Shown: piece by piece, positions 28,501 through 35,429 of the stretch
Numbering within the stretch: the stretch's first letter is position 1
How the letters are laid out: every line of letters begins with the position of its first letter
From: Iris pallida
Taxonomy: Eukaryota; Streptophyta; Magnoliopsida; Asparagales; Iridaceae
DNA: 64,000 bases
NCBI GenBank assembly: GCA_029216955.1
Contig: JANAVB010042220.1
Span: 16,124,567 to 16,188,566 of the forward strand
Direction of reading: 5' to 3'
The notes under the pieces: generated by a model
Database searches by the model: none
What the model was told of the DNA's origin: nothing
Seen by the model: the letters and a program-made list of their open reading frames with translations, nothing else
Program-made: the position numbers and the translations under genes

Positions 28501-31500
28501 TGGGGGCTGACTCTGACTGGTGGGGGTAGACACTGGTGCCACCTGCCATGTCTGCTCAAGCAAGGAATGGTTCACTACATACACACCAACTTTTGAAGTT
28601 GTTATGGTGGCGAACCAGGCACAAGTTGAAGTTCAAGGGATCGGGACGGTGGTGTTGAAGCTGACTTCAGGAAATTCTCTGACGCTTCAAGGTGTGAAGC
28701 ATATACCTGCTATCGCAAAGAACCTGATCTCTGGAGGCCTACTCTGTAACACAGGACTAAGGATGGACATCAATGCTGGCCAGATGGTGATCTCCATAAA
28801 AGGAACATACTTCGGGAAAGCGTTTTATACCGAAGGAATGTTTAAACTTCAATTTGTAAATCAATCTAATGTAATTAATACAATCGTTCATTCTGATTAT
28901 ACTCTTGAGTTGTAGCATAATAGACTAGAACATGTTCATTGTAAAAGAATAAACAGAATGTCTAGTCTAGGACTTATCTCCAAATGTGGGGGTAAGGTAG
29001 AGAAATGTGAAGTGTGTGCACAAACTAAGATCACAAGGAAACTCTTTCCTCAGGTTAATCGGAGCATAGATCTTCTGGAGTTGGTACACTCCGATATCTG
29101 TGACTTCAAACAATTCACTACAAAGGCCGAAATAAAGTATTTCATTACCTTCATCGATGACTTCTCAAAATACGCGTTCGTCTACCTGCTGAAGGCTAAA
29201 GACGAAGCGTTCGAAAAGTTCAAAGAGTTCAGGGGCAAGACTGAACGGCAAACTGAACAACAACTCAAAAGAATAAGAAGTAATCAAGGCGGAGAGTATC
29301 GGTCTCATGAATTCGCATCGTTCTGCAAAGAACATGAAATTATCAACGAGACTACTGCTCTGTATTCTCCTCAATCTGACGGAGTAGCAGAAAGGAAGAA
29401 CAGAACGTTGACAGAAATGATAAACTCAATGTTGTTGACTACGGGTCTTCCAAAATGCTACTAGGGAGAAGCTGCATTGATGGCCACTTTTATTCTGAAT
29501 AGAGTACCGCATGCAACTTCGGACGTTACTTCTCGTGAACTCTGGTTTAAAATCAGACCTAACTTGAATGTCATTCGAGTGTGGGGGTGTCTGACATATG
29601 TGAAGCTCCCAGATCTGAAGATTCAGAAGCTCGGGACAAGGACTACGAAGATGATCTTCTTGGGTTATGCCGAGAAGAGTGATGCTCGAAGATTTCTTGA
29701 TATTGAATCAAATCATATCATTGAATCTCGCGACGCAGAATATTTTGAAGATAAATTTACAAGGCACAAGAACATTGTTCTTGCGTATATTCCGGAGAAT
29801 AATGAGGGTGCTCAGGAAATTGAATTTTCCAATGAGAATGTAGTTCAAGAAGAAGTTGTACAAGAGACAACACTTGAACCAAAGCTCACTGAGCCGTCAA
29901 CTAAACGAGTGAGGAGGCCGAAGGACTTCGGAAATGACTTTGTCACCTATCATGTGGAAGCAGATCCGCTTACCCATGATGAGGCAATGAAGACCAGAGA
30001 CGTTGTTTTGTGGAAGGAGGCGATAGACAATGAAATTGATTCAATCACCCCTAATAACACTTGGGTGTTGGTTGATCTTCCTGAAGGAGCGAAACCCATC
30101 GGATGCAAATGGATCTTCAAGAAGAAAATGAAAGCAGATAGAACTATTAACAAGTTCAAGGCTAGGCTAGTAGCCAAGGGATTTTCTCAAAAGCAGGGGA
30201 TCGACTACTTCGACACGTATGCTCCAGTAGCCCGGATGACCACCATCAGAATGTTAATTGCTCTCGCAGCGATACATAAGTTGGTGATACATCAGATAGA
30301 TGTAAAAACAGCTTTCCTGAATGGCGAGCTGACTGAAGAGATTTACATGCAATAGCTAGAGAGATTTGTCGTCAAGGGTCTTGAAGACAAAGTCTGCAAG
30401 TTGGTGAAATCCTTGTACGGTCTTAAACAGGCTCCTAAAATGTGGCATGAGAAATTTGACAAGGTCATAAGGTCAAATGGTTACAGGGTCAGCGAGACGA
30501 ACAAGTGTGTTTACACGAAGTTCGCTGATGGAAGAGGTGTAATCGCTTGTCTATACGTGGACGACATGCTGATCCTAGGTACGGATATAAGCTATGTCAC
30601 GGAGACAACGAAGTTCATCTCGACTAAGTTCAACATGAAGGACTTGGAGAAAGCTGATGTGATCTTAGAGATCAAGATCATCCGGACAGAAACTGGACTG
30701 ATGTTGTCAGTCTCATTATATTGAGAAGATGATCACACACTATGGGTATCAGGATCTTCCAGTGACCTTATGAGGGAAAGCGTCAGGCAGCTGGAGTATA
30801 CAAGCGTCATCGGAAATTTGATGTATGTTATTACTGCCACAAGGCCTGACATAGCTTTCGCCATGGGAATACTGAGTCGTTACACGAGCAACCCAGGCGT
30901 TGAGCACTGGAAAGCTGTGAAACGGGTAATGAGATATCTCAAGAAGACTCAGACATATGCACTGCACTACAGCGGAGATCCGCTGGTAGTAGAAGGCTTC
31001 AGTGATGCCAGCTGGTGCTCAGAGTTGGAGAGCTAGCAATCCATAGGTGGATTCATTTTTACAATGGATAGAGCTGCTATATCGTGAAAGTCGAAGAAGC
31101 AGACTATGCTCTCTTGTTCCTCCATGGAATCTGAGTTCTTTGCACTTGATACCGCAGCAAAAGAAGCAGAATGGCTTTGGGAGCTCATGTATGATCTTTC
31201 AATAGTTGGGACGCAGATACCGACGATTCCGATATACTACGACAATCAAGCGACTGCGGCGGTGGCATCAAATGACCTCTTCAACGGAAAGAAGAGAACT
31301 GTGCGGTTAAAGCACAGGACAGTGCACGATCTCATCAAGAGAGGTGTCATTGCAGTGATTGATGTTCAGAGTCAGGAGAACCTGACGGATCCGTTCACAA
31401 AAGGCCTCAAGCGCCAGCTGGTCAATGACAGCTTGTAAAATGGACTTGAAGGCATTCTGATATTGTGTTATTATAATCCTACCAGAAAGTTTTATGCTAT

Positions 31501-34463
31501 CAGTTCAAAGAAAAATCTACTAGACATCTAGCTTTTGATTCAAGGAGGGACCACTAACTGGAAAAATATCAGGAACAGTGGGTAAATGTCATCTGTGGCT
31601 TGGAAAGGATACAGACCTATAACCATTGTTGTCTACTATATGTTTTCTGCAGAGAACAGATCATGTGGTGAGGATGGCTTAAAGCCTTAATGAGTTCTCA
31701 TGCAGAGTGAATGCCTGGTGTGCTTTACAGGAAGCACGGTAGTGAATGCCTGGTGTGCTTTACAGGAAACACGGTAGCACAGCACTACAAGGAGTGTAAC
31801 TCCATACTACAGTGGGGTGACTCCACCATGAGGTTTCCAGGTAGGGGTAGTGCTTCGGCTTTGCGAGCCAAGTCACAGCGACGTAGCACCGCAAATAGGC
31901 AGGTAGTCTAATGCTGTATGATGAAATTAAAGAGTTCTAGACAACACTACAAAGGGGACGATGTCCTCATGTTACAGTAGTACGGCACCACGATGAGGTA
32001 CCCAGATAGAGGTAAAGCCTCGACCTCGCAAGCAACGTCGTTGCGGCATAACACCGCAAGGAAGCACAAGACTTCATGCTGGGTAGTTTGGCACTACAAA
32101 GAGGCTTGTGACCTCATGCTACAGTAGTATGACACTACGATGAGGTTCCGGGTAGGGGTAATACCTCGGCTTTAAGCCATGTCATAGCGGCGTAGCACCG
32201 CAAGGAAGCGCAAGGCTTTATGTCACGTCTCTTTAATAAAGGACTCACCTATAGTGTATGGACAGAGAGAGCAGGCCGTCTCTTAAGGGTAAACTTGTAA
32301 ACGCCCAAAATAATACACTGAAACCAGGCTGGCACAGGACCTTTAATGTGCAGCCAGAAGCACATGTAACTACATTGTGTGAGTGGAAAGAATTACAGCT
32401 ATGATGCAAAATTCAAGTTTTAGTCCATTCTTGTATTATAGTTTGTTGTTTGACCCATGCGGGAAGATTCAAGTCGTCAGCGACATCTATCCTAATGTAT
32501 GATGGACAGTCACTGTGGAGTACACTCAAACCCATATAAAGAGATATGTGAGGAATTGTTGTTGTTTTGGCCTTTAGCACTAGAAACATAGTCCCACATT
32601 GCCTAGGCCAAATGGTTGGTATCTCTTTATATAAGCTTTGCTTGTTGAAAGATGCACATGTGGTTGTGGATAGGCACATGGGTACCATGTGGGGGTGTTT
32701 TTCTAGTGGGAAAAAGGCTAAATCAACAATGAAGCATTAATACTTTTTGTAATGCTCTTGGAATTTATTCCTTTGGAACTAAGCCCCGTAGGGGATTAGC
32801 GACTCGGACTCAAGCTCACGGGCTCATGAGACATAATGTGACGTTTCGTTGGCGCACTTTACACCTAACACGTCAGCATCGTCGCTAGGCGCATAATGCG
32901 TTTAAGTTACGCTCGTTGCACGAGCCTCTGCAAAGCCATTCGCGCGCCTGTTCGCACTGTCCGATCGCACGGCCAGATGGCGCACCAGTTGGCGTGACCA
33001 GATGGCACGGCCTGATCGCGTGGCCAGATGGCGCTAGTTGGCGCAGCCAGATGGCGCTGCCCGATGGCACGGCAGTTTGCGCATGGTGTGCACGGTGCGC
33101 ATTGTGCGCAAGTGCGCACGGTGCGCGTTGTGCGCAAGTGCACGCAGGCGCAATTGGCTCAGGTCGTGCAGATAGCGCGCGTTGTGAGCCAATTAGCACA
33201 ATCGTGTCTGTGTACGATTTGAACGGTTATGTAACGTTCTGGGACAGTTTTTTCCACGTACCGAACTTTTCGTATACCGAACGGTTACTGCGAGCGCCTA
33301 TATATGTTTCTCTCCTCTCTCTCTCTCTCTCAGTATACAGTTCATAATTTCCTCACAAAATTTCTCCAGAGTTTAGAGCAGAGAAGAGAGAAACAGAGCG
33401 AGTCCGTGTCATCCGAGGAGTCAGTAGAGCAGAGTGTTCCGAAGTTCTTCATCGAACTTGTTGGTTCCTAGAAGCTGATCGTGTGGGGTGAATCTAGCTT
33501 TGAGCGCCGGTGATCCCCAGCATGTTGTTTCTTCATTCCGTCCTTTTTTATATTCTGTTCATCCACTTGCAACTCGTTCTGAACGAGTACAGTTCTGATC
33601 TAATCAGAAACTGTTTGTGAAATTTTCATTGTTGCTGCTACGAATTCATTTGTACCTTCCTCAAAGTGCTACATTTGAGTTTGTCTTTCAGAATCCTCCG
33701 GGATCTCTGTCGTGCACCTTCTTCGAAGTGTTGCCAAAATCAGTTTTTCATCGAAAAATCACGTCTCGGGACTAACAAAGACAACATTAGCCGACTTAGT
33801 ATAAATAACTTTGCCAACATTTTACTCTGACATCGATATGGAAAGATAGCAAATCAATCAGCTTTCCTACTCCTAATGTCTTCAAATATAACTATTTCAG
33901 CATACCGAGGGAGCAACTTAAACTTCAGGTTTTGAAATATTGGTAAGTTTCAAAAGAATTACATCAACTTTTACAAAATTTACACCATTACACCCCGACA
34001 TTAGCAAATATTAAGTATTCTAAAAGATATTCACCAACATAATAAAAACCGCCTGCGCCGTCAACATGTTGCAGCAACTCAAATATCTCAAACTTTTGGC
34101 CAGAATCAAAATAATGGCATTCAGAAAATAGCAAATTACCATCACTTACGACAACTAAAGCTTACATATTTGAGAAATATAAAACATTACCATAACCGAT
34201 TCGCCATTGTCGAGGCACTTGATGGCCTCGGACTGGAACGGATCGAGCTCAAAAGGGAACTTCCTAGCCGGAGGCTTCTTCTCGCCGGTGTCGGGAGGAG
34301 AAGTCCGAGATGGGACGTAGCTATCGGGGTAAGACACGTCGTGGAGACAGGACACCCGCTCGTCAGTCCGGATCGGGCCGGACTCCTCTTTCCTCTTAGA
34401 TTTGTGAGGGAACTGGGGGTCGGGATTGGGATCTTCTAGGGTTTTTCTCTTCAGGGACGACAT
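319..34463 (-). CDS. MTR4: MTR4, exosome-associated DExH-box RNA helicase (whole gene, 14 exons)
   Basis: Joined exons on the minus strand are 34463-34191, 25394-25194, 25122-24904, 20337-19999, 19470-19366, 17384-17274, 12262-12012, 11492-11369, 11129-10850, 10597-10452, 10298-10149, 10072-9840, 2914-2650 and 597-319. This gives 991 residues, close to the plant MTR4 length. Motifs seen: AHTSAGKT (Walker A, about residues 94-101), DEVH (185-188), SAT (216-218), [10 protein letters not shown] (458-467), a KOW/arch region (about 540-800) and a DSHCT-type C terminus ending AASLYL. The family unwinds RNA for the nuclear exosome, notably in 5.8S rRNA maturation and removal of rRNA spacer fragments in the nucleolus. 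It is distinguished from the paralogue HEN2 by its N terminus (MSSLKRKT) and C terminus, which follow MTR4. All junctions keep frame and I saw no stop, so I infer a working gene. Introns make up about 91% of the span and are filled with transposons. Confidence 0.95.
878..2551. mobile_element. Tourist/PIF-Harbinger-like element in MTR4 intron 13
   Basis: Ends are GGTTGCGTTTGGTT (left) and AACCAAACGGGCCC (right). Allowing three mismatches these form a 14-bp inverted repeat of the Tourist type (GGGCCYGTTTGGTT), flanked by TTA on both sides (875-877 and 2552-2554). TTA is the superfamily's preferred target. The subterminal parts are rich in TAATGTAAT and its complement. No transposase is seen. 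The centre is the minisatellite described separately. Confidence 0.7.
1100..2325. repeat. T-poor (ACGAACAAAAACGACAAAAA)-type minisatellite
   Basis: About 1.2 kb in which the plus strand is built from short A-tracts separated by CGA, CGAAC, CGAC or TGAC, with T almost absent. Units of roughly 10-20 bp recur in degenerate form (CGACAAAAAACGAACAAAAA). In the MTR4 pre-mRNA the same stretch is U-rich. The many open frames here on both strands are by-products of the low complexity. Confidence 0.9.
2650..2914 (-). CDS. MTR4: MTR4 exon 13 (start of DSHCT region, to residue 899)
   Basis: Starts [19 protein letters not shown] and includes [11 protein letters not shown] and [12 protein letters not shown], ending VQLECK before donor GTAACA. 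It is separated from exon 14 by an intron holding the T-free minisatellite element. Confidence 0.95.
2915..3619. other. intron 12, unassigned 5' flank of the copia insertion (plus-strand left)
   Basis: AT-rich intron sequence with no coding or repeat structure that I can recognise. It ends at the GTAAT target duplication of the copia element. Confidence 0.5.
3625..3776 (+). repeat. 5' LTR of the intron 12 copia element
   Basis: TG...CA ends; about 90% similar to the right LTR. Differences include T-run length and several substitutions, so the insertion is not recent. Confidence 0.88.
5338..5774. mobile_element. hAT-like MITE nested in the intron 12 copia element
   Basis: Left end AGGGTATGCTTGGTAA and right end (complement) AGGGTCTACTTGGCAA are an imperfect 16-bp inverted repeat. 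Both halves are rich in AACCGG/CCGGTT. No clear 8-bp target duplication was found, so the exact ends are uncertain. Confidence 0.55.
6767..6905. repeat. 26-bp tandem array with GTTCTAGAAGAAC cores, copy 1
   Basis: Five to six units of about 26 bp, each starting (A)TCGTTCTAGAAGAAC. Each core holds the palindrome TTCTAGAA, the inverted nTTCnnGAAn pair of heat-shock elements. Whether it binds heat-shock factors is untested. Confidence 0.8.
7268..7415. repeat. 26-bp tandem array with GTTCTAGAAGAAC cores, copy 2
   Basis: Second copy produced by the 502-bp duplication, with the same TTCTAGAA cores and one extra CTATC step. Confidence 0.8.
7660..8880 (+). pseudogene. copia pol relic (RT start and RNase H fragments)
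   Basis: Translation in broken frames gives [14 protein letters not shown], then [20 protein letters not shown] followed by a stop where the family has a tryptophan codon (GYKWVFV). Further on comes YLSDPLKASR, the copia RNase H DAGYLSDP motif. Stops and frameshifts are frequent, and most of RT is unrecognisable or replaced by short repeats. Confidence 0.6.
8395..8625. repeat. degenerate CTCCCGAAGAGA short repeats
   Basis: About ten imperfect copies of a 15-25 bp unit (ATCTCCCGAAGAGA, ATCTCCAGAAGAGA) in the decayed RT region of the copia element. Confidence 0.65.
9175..9390 (+). repeat. duplicated copia 3' non-coding module and polypurine tract
   Basis: The plant copia 3' signature (ATTGTACTCTTTTCTTT ... 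TTTTAATGAGGCA) occurs twice, at 9180-9250 and 9288-9362, before the GGGGGAG tract. Confidence 0.6.
9391..9538 (+). repeat. 3' LTR of the intron 12 copia element
   Basis: Starts TGTTGTGATTTGG directly after the polypurine tract and ends CACAACA directly before the GTAAT duplication. Confidence 0.88.
9593..9790. repeat. SINE-like tRNA-related repeat, partly duplicated
   Basis: CTCACCACAACTCTAG occurs at about 9597 and 9746. Each is followed by a similar CAGTGGCAAGGACTTTA-type segment (A-box-like), and GGTTCAAACC near 9659 resembles a B box. This could be a SINE with a partial tandem duplication; the call is tentative. Confidence 0.35.
9840..10072 (-). CDS. MTR4: MTR4 exon 12 (arch helices)
   Basis: Encodes [20 protein letters not shown] and [20 protein letters not shown]. 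It ends in phase 2 (CTG GG) before donor GTAATT; the glycine is completed in exon 13, 6.9 kb away. Confidence 0.95.
10149..10298 (-). CDS. MTR4: MTR4 exon 11 (residues 684-733)
   Basis: Encodes [20 protein letters not shown] through [10 protein letters not shown] (return from KOW to the arch stalk). The donor is GTAAGG. It is 50 codons, phase 0. Confidence 0.94.
10452..10597 (-). CDS. MTR4: MTR4 exon 10 (KOW region, to residue 683)
   Basis: Begins by completing a glycine codon, then [20 protein letters not shown] and [12 protein letters not shown], ending before donor GTATTG. The acceptor reads TTTTAG. Confidence 0.93.
10850..11129 (-). CDS. MTR4: MTR4 exon 9 (arch and KOW start)
   Basis: Encodes [20 protein letters not shown] (first arch helix), then [20 protein letters not shown] and [11 protein letters not shown] (KOW-type beta fold that binds RNA and adaptors in MTR4). 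It ends in phase 1 (GAA G) before donor GTAAGT. Confidence 0.94.
11198..11277. repeat. 40-bp tandem duplication in MTR4 intron 8
   Basis: CTTCTCTTTGAGGGAAAGTA through CAGTCGGTAG is repeated once with a period of 40 bp, about 70 bp from the exon 9 acceptor. Confidence 0.85.
11369..11492 (-). CDS. MTR4: MTR4 exon 8 (to residue 541)
   Basis: Completes the split serine, then encodes [20 protein letters not shown] and the [12 protein letters not shown] segment of the winged-helix region, ending before donor GTGTGT. It is not covered by any long open frame and was found by matching the family's protein order. Confidence 0.92.
11551..11600. repeat. (TA)n microsatellite in intron 7
   Basis: 25 uninterrupted TA units. 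It explains the IYIYIY open frames. Confidence 0.97.
12012..12262 (-). CDS. MTR4: MTR4 exon 7 (residues 417-500), motif VI
   Basis: Encodes [20 protein letters not shown] and [15 protein letters not shown] (motifs V and VI, with the arginine finger pair). It ends in phase 2 (AAC AG) before donor GTATTT, so a serine codon is split with exon 8. Confidence 0.95.
12901..13692. mobile_element. hAT-like non-autonomous element in MTR4 intron 6
   Basis: Ends CAGTGTTGTCAAAGGCGC and (complement) CAAGGTTGTCAAAGGCGC form an 18-bp inverted repeat with two or three mismatches. Flanks ATGTTTTG and ATGTTTGA look like a decayed 8-bp duplication. The body has GC-rich arms of GGCGC/GCGCC, a (TA)n tract and no transposase. 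Confidence 0.75.
13525..13587. repeat. (AT)n microsatellite inside the intron 6 hAT-like element
   Basis: About 31 AT units, passing into TGTGTG. Confidence 0.95.
13701..17273. other. remainder of MTR4 intron 6
   Basis: About 3.6 kb of AT-rich intron with no open frame, TIR pair or LTR that I can support. It contains a (GA)n tract near 16568-16600. Confidence 0.5.
16568..16600. repeat. (GA)n microsatellite
   Basis: GAGAGAGAGAGAGA interrupted once by AAG. On the MTR4 sense strand it is a CT-rich run deep in intron 6. Confidence 0.9.
17274..17384 (-). CDS. MTR4: MTR4 exon 6 (residues 380-416)
   Basis: Encodes [20 protein letters not shown] (conserved motif IV region of Ski2-like helicases) through EGLIK, ending before donor GTCAGG. 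It is 37 codons, phase 0. Confidence 0.95.
17843..18745. mobile_element. TIR element in MTR4 intron 5
   Basis: Left TTAATTTTCACTTT...CTGAACTATTATCA and right complement TAATTTTGTTTAAA...CTGAACTATCACAT form an imperfect inverted repeat of about 30 bp. The arms carry phrases such as GGGTATTAA. The GC-richer centre contains two related segments (each with TTTATCTGGTTCC or TTAATCTGGTTCC). No clear target duplication was found; it may be Mutator-like. Confidence 0.5.
19366..19470 (-). CDS. MTR4: MTR4 exon 5 (residues 345-379), followed by a GC donor
   Basis: Encodes [14 protein letters not shown] through [10 protein letters not shown]. The protein must continue [11 protein letters not shown] (exon 6). 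The bases after CAG here are GCAAGC, and no GT donor keeps the frame. The downstream intron is therefore read as a GC-AG intron. Confidence 0.92.
19999..20337 (-). CDS. MTR4: MTR4 exon 4 (residues 232-344)
   Basis: Encodes [20 protein letters not shown], then [10 protein letters not shown] and [20 protein letters not shown] (start of the second RecA domain), ending LAMQ before donor GTATCA. It is 113 codons, phase 0. Confidence 0.95.
20788..21957. repeat. 585-bp direct tandem duplication in MTR4 intron 3
   Basis: GAGATCCTAATTATTCTTGC at 20790 recurs at 21375, and the copies stay nearly identical for over 500 bp with small indels (5 nt near 21208, 1 nt near 21320). Both copies include the left ends of the two hAT-like elements that follow, so the duplication is younger than those insertions. 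Confidence 0.88.
21766..23091. mobile_element. hAT-like element (outer) in MTR4 intron 3
   Basis: Left end CAATGTTCGGGATATC pairs loosely with the right complement GAGTGTTATAAATGTCGG. Flanks CTCATCCA (21758-21765) and CTCATTCA (23092-23099) match at 7 of 8 bases. Both ends are rich in GATATC and ATCGG, as in the element at 23569. It is interrupted by the element at 21913. Confidence 0.6.
21913..22686. mobile_element. hAT-like element (inner, nested)
   Basis: Starts CAGTGTTGTCACAGCGC, closely like the element at 12901, and ends CAAAACATTG. Flanks CTAAATGC and TTAAATGT match at 6 of 8. The arms hold GGCGC-rich sequence and the centre is AT-rich. Confidence 0.6.
23569..24069. mobile_element. 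hAT-like MITE with perfect 8-bp duplication
   Basis: Flanked by TTTTATAG on both sides (23561-23568 and 24070-24077). Ends CAAGGTTTGCAGTATC and complement CATAGTTTGCAATATC. The body is dominated by ATCGG/CCGAT repeats. No coding sequence. Confidence 0.85.
24078..24903. other. remainder of MTR4 intron 3 before exon 3
   Basis: AT-rich intron with no feature that I can support. Confidence 0.5.
24904..25122 (-). CDS. MTR4: MTR4 exon 3 (residues 159-231), DEVH box and SAT motif
   Basis: Encodes [27 protein letters not shown] (ATPase motif II) and [11 protein letters not shown] (motif III), ending DWVAK before a GTTCTT donor. Intron 2, between this exon and exon 2, is only 71 bp. Confidence 0.95.
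25194..25394 (-). CDS. MTR4: MTR4 exon 2 (residues 92-158), Walker A
   Basis: Begins [10 protein letters not shown] after an AG acceptor and includes [15 protein letters not shown] (motif Ia) and [15 protein letters not shown]. It ends before donor GTAGGA. It lies 8.8 kb from exon 1 because of the copia insertion in intron 1. It is 67 codons, phase 0 on both sides. Confidence 0.95.
26375..26380 (+). promoter_or_regulatory. TATA box of the copia 5' LTR
   Basis: GCGCCTATATATGTTTC upstream of a CT-rich start region. The same motif lies at 33299-33306 in the 3' LTR. Confidence 0.5.
26707..27414. mobile_element. hAT-like MITE nested in the copia 5' LTR
   Basis: Ends CAGTATTCTAAATTTCGG and complement CAATGTTCTAAATTTCGC. 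Flanks ATTGTTGC (26699-26706) and ATTGCTGC (27415-27422). The 3' LTR at about 33629 reads CATTGTTGCTGCTACG with no insert, giving the empty site. The interior holds CTG-type triplets, a GGAGA-rich tract and a CCTAGGC-rich arm. Confidence 0.9.
26870..27135. repeat. CTG-triplet and (GAGGA)n low-complexity tracts in the MITE
   Basis: CTGCTGCTG-rich runs on both sides of a GAGGAGAGGAGAGAGG tract at about 26983-27042. The open frames here are simple-sequence artefacts. Confidence 0.85.
27586..28529 (+). pseudogene. copia gag (broken)
   Basis: Begins [20 protein letters not shown], with a capsid-like region ([28 protein letters not shown]). It ends in a zinc knuckle reading [14 protein letters not shown], where the second cysteine of CX2CX4HX4C is replaced by tyrosine. 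There is a frameshift near 27710 and a stop at about 28032. Confidence 0.88.
28520..31438 (+). pseudogene. copia pol: protease, integrase, RT, RNase H (broken)
   Basis: Protease [11 protein letters not shown] (28523 on). Integrase with [25 protein letters not shown] (Asn where the family has Asp) and [11 protein letters not shown] with [26 protein letters not shown] core (here [16 protein letters not shown]), SLYGLKQAP and [10 protein letters not shown]. RNase H with SDASWCSE and MESEFFAL. Stops at about 28913, 29462, 30353, 31034 and 31085, plus a frameshift pair near 30715-30770. Not functional. Confidence 0.92.
31785..32225 (+). repeat. three diverged ~145-bp tandem repeats in the copia 3' non-coding region
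   Basis: Each unit runs ACTACAA..., CATGCTACAGTAG, GATGAGGT(T)CC, GGTAGGGGTA, CCTCGGCTT, CATAGCGGCGTAGCACCGCAA. Copies start near 31784, 31944 and 32091. A shorter 37-bp tandem (TGCCTGGTGTGCTTTACAGG) precedes them at 31710-31780. Confidence 0.8.
32557..33777 (+). repeat. 3' LTR of the intron 1 copia element
   Basis: 1,221 bp with no MITE insertion. It carries extra TGCGCA/GTGCGC-type segments relative to the 5' LTR near 32885-33180. Ends in CA directly before AAGAC. Confidence 0.93.
33783..34190. other. MTR4 intron 1, exon 1-proximal part
   Basis: About 400 bp of AT-rich intron between the copia target site and the exon 1 donor. Nothing else is recognised. Confidence 0.6.
34191..34463 (-). 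CDS. MTR4: MTR4 exon 1 (residues 1-91)
   Basis: Starts at the ATG complementary to 34461-34463 ([11 protein letters not shown]) and ends ...CLDNGESVM before donor GTAATG. The frame is open further upstream, to an ATG at 34655. The start at 34463 is preferred because plant MTR4 proteins begin M-x-S-x-KRK and because upstream codons run into a MITE. The exon encodes the variable lysine-rich N terminus and the [14 protein letters not shown]-motif region. Confidence 0.93.
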
Positions 34464-34561
34464 AGAACATATAGAGTTGGGATTTGTAGAGATATGGAAG
34501 AAAAAGAATCCTGGGTTTTGGGTTCTGGGTTCGCACGAACAAAAGTAGAAATGAAGGAAAG

Positions 34562-34569
34562 AAACCCTA
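34562..34569. promoter_or_regulatory. telo-box (AAACCCTA) just upstream of MTR4
   Basis: An exact AAACCCTA lies 99 bp upstream of the start codon, inside the 5'UTR or core promoter. Telo-boxes are enriched upstream of plant ribosome-biogenesis and translation genes, which fits the rRNA-processing role of MTR4. That it acts here is inference. Confidence 0.45.
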
Positions 34570-34609
34570 ACTAGAAGTTTTGAAGCTAAAACAAATAGGT
34601 TTTTTCTAA

Positions 34610-35015
34610 GAGCATCATTAGTAGTTGGGACTCTCCAATGCAATTTGGAGCCCAAAATTTTTTAAAGAAAAAGGTAACTGTAGAATAGGTTGGGTTTGTA
34701 TGAGAATAGTAGGAAATGATAAAGTGAGCTCCGGTCCCAAAAATTGTGTGGTCAAAAATTAATGTAGAAAAAAAATAATATAAAGTTTAGAATCTAGAAA
34801 GTTGGGCTCCAAATTGGAACTTACTATTCTACAAAACGAGTTTCTACAATCTAGAATCTAGAAATTGGGAGGCCCAACCCTTAGCACCCATGGATGGGTT
34901 GGGACCGAAATTGTAGAAATTGGGACTAGGGATGAGACTTATTATTCTACAAAATGAGCTCCTACATTCTAAATCTAGAATCTAGAAAATGGGATGGGCC
35001 TTACTAATGATGCTC
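34610..35015. mobile_element. 406-bp Tourist-like MITE inserted in the left terminus of the 3.8-kb element
   Basis: Ends GAGCATCATTAGTAG and complement GAGCATCATTAGTAAG, flanked by TAA (34607-34609 and 35016-35018). The uninterrupted right terminus of the host element (complement GGTTTTTTCTAAGGGCAC) supplies the empty site. The interior repeats AATCTAGAA and TTGGGCTCC-type segments as an imperfect long hairpin. Confidence 0.85.
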
Positions 35016-35429
35016 TAAGGGCACCACCCTTTTTGCTAGGGGCTAGCCCAAAAATGTTTCAAAATATTACAAGTTTGCCATCAATTTTTTTTACTTGGGG
35101 CTAGTCCAAGCAAAGGTATAAATACCAACTTTTGTTTTCTTTTTCTCCCTCCCTCTACTCTTTTCTTTTCTCCCTCAACTCTTTTCTTCTCTCCCTCAAC
35201 TCTAGGTCAAAGAATTTAACCCCAAGTTTTTCCCCAACCTACATTTTTTCTAATATTTTCTCTCAACTCTAGGTCATTGATTTTTATCCCAAATTTTTCC
35301 CTCAACTCTAGGTCATTGACTTCTCTCATTTATTAGTAAGTCATTGAATTAATATATGTTTAATATTTTAAACATGAATTTCACATATAAAAAGTTGAAT
35401 TATGTGTTTAATGTAAAAAAATATTGAAC

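Larger units (their letters stand above)
25746..33777 (+). mobile_element. Ty1/copia retrotransposon in MTR4 intron 1
   Basis: LTRs at 25746-27564 and 32557-33777 share TGTTGTTGTTTTGGCC at the start and GGGACTAACA at the end. They are flanked by a perfect AAGAC duplication (25741-25745 and 33778-33782). Internal order is gag, protease, integrase, RT, RNase H, which is diagnostic of copia. Multiple stops and frameshifts make it non-autonomous. It lies antisense to MTR4. Confidence 0.95.

Noticed and set aside
34464..34655. Upstream in-frame ATG at 34655 as the MTR4 start
   Set aside because: It would add sequence from inside a MITE; the conserved MTR4 N terminus begins at 34463.
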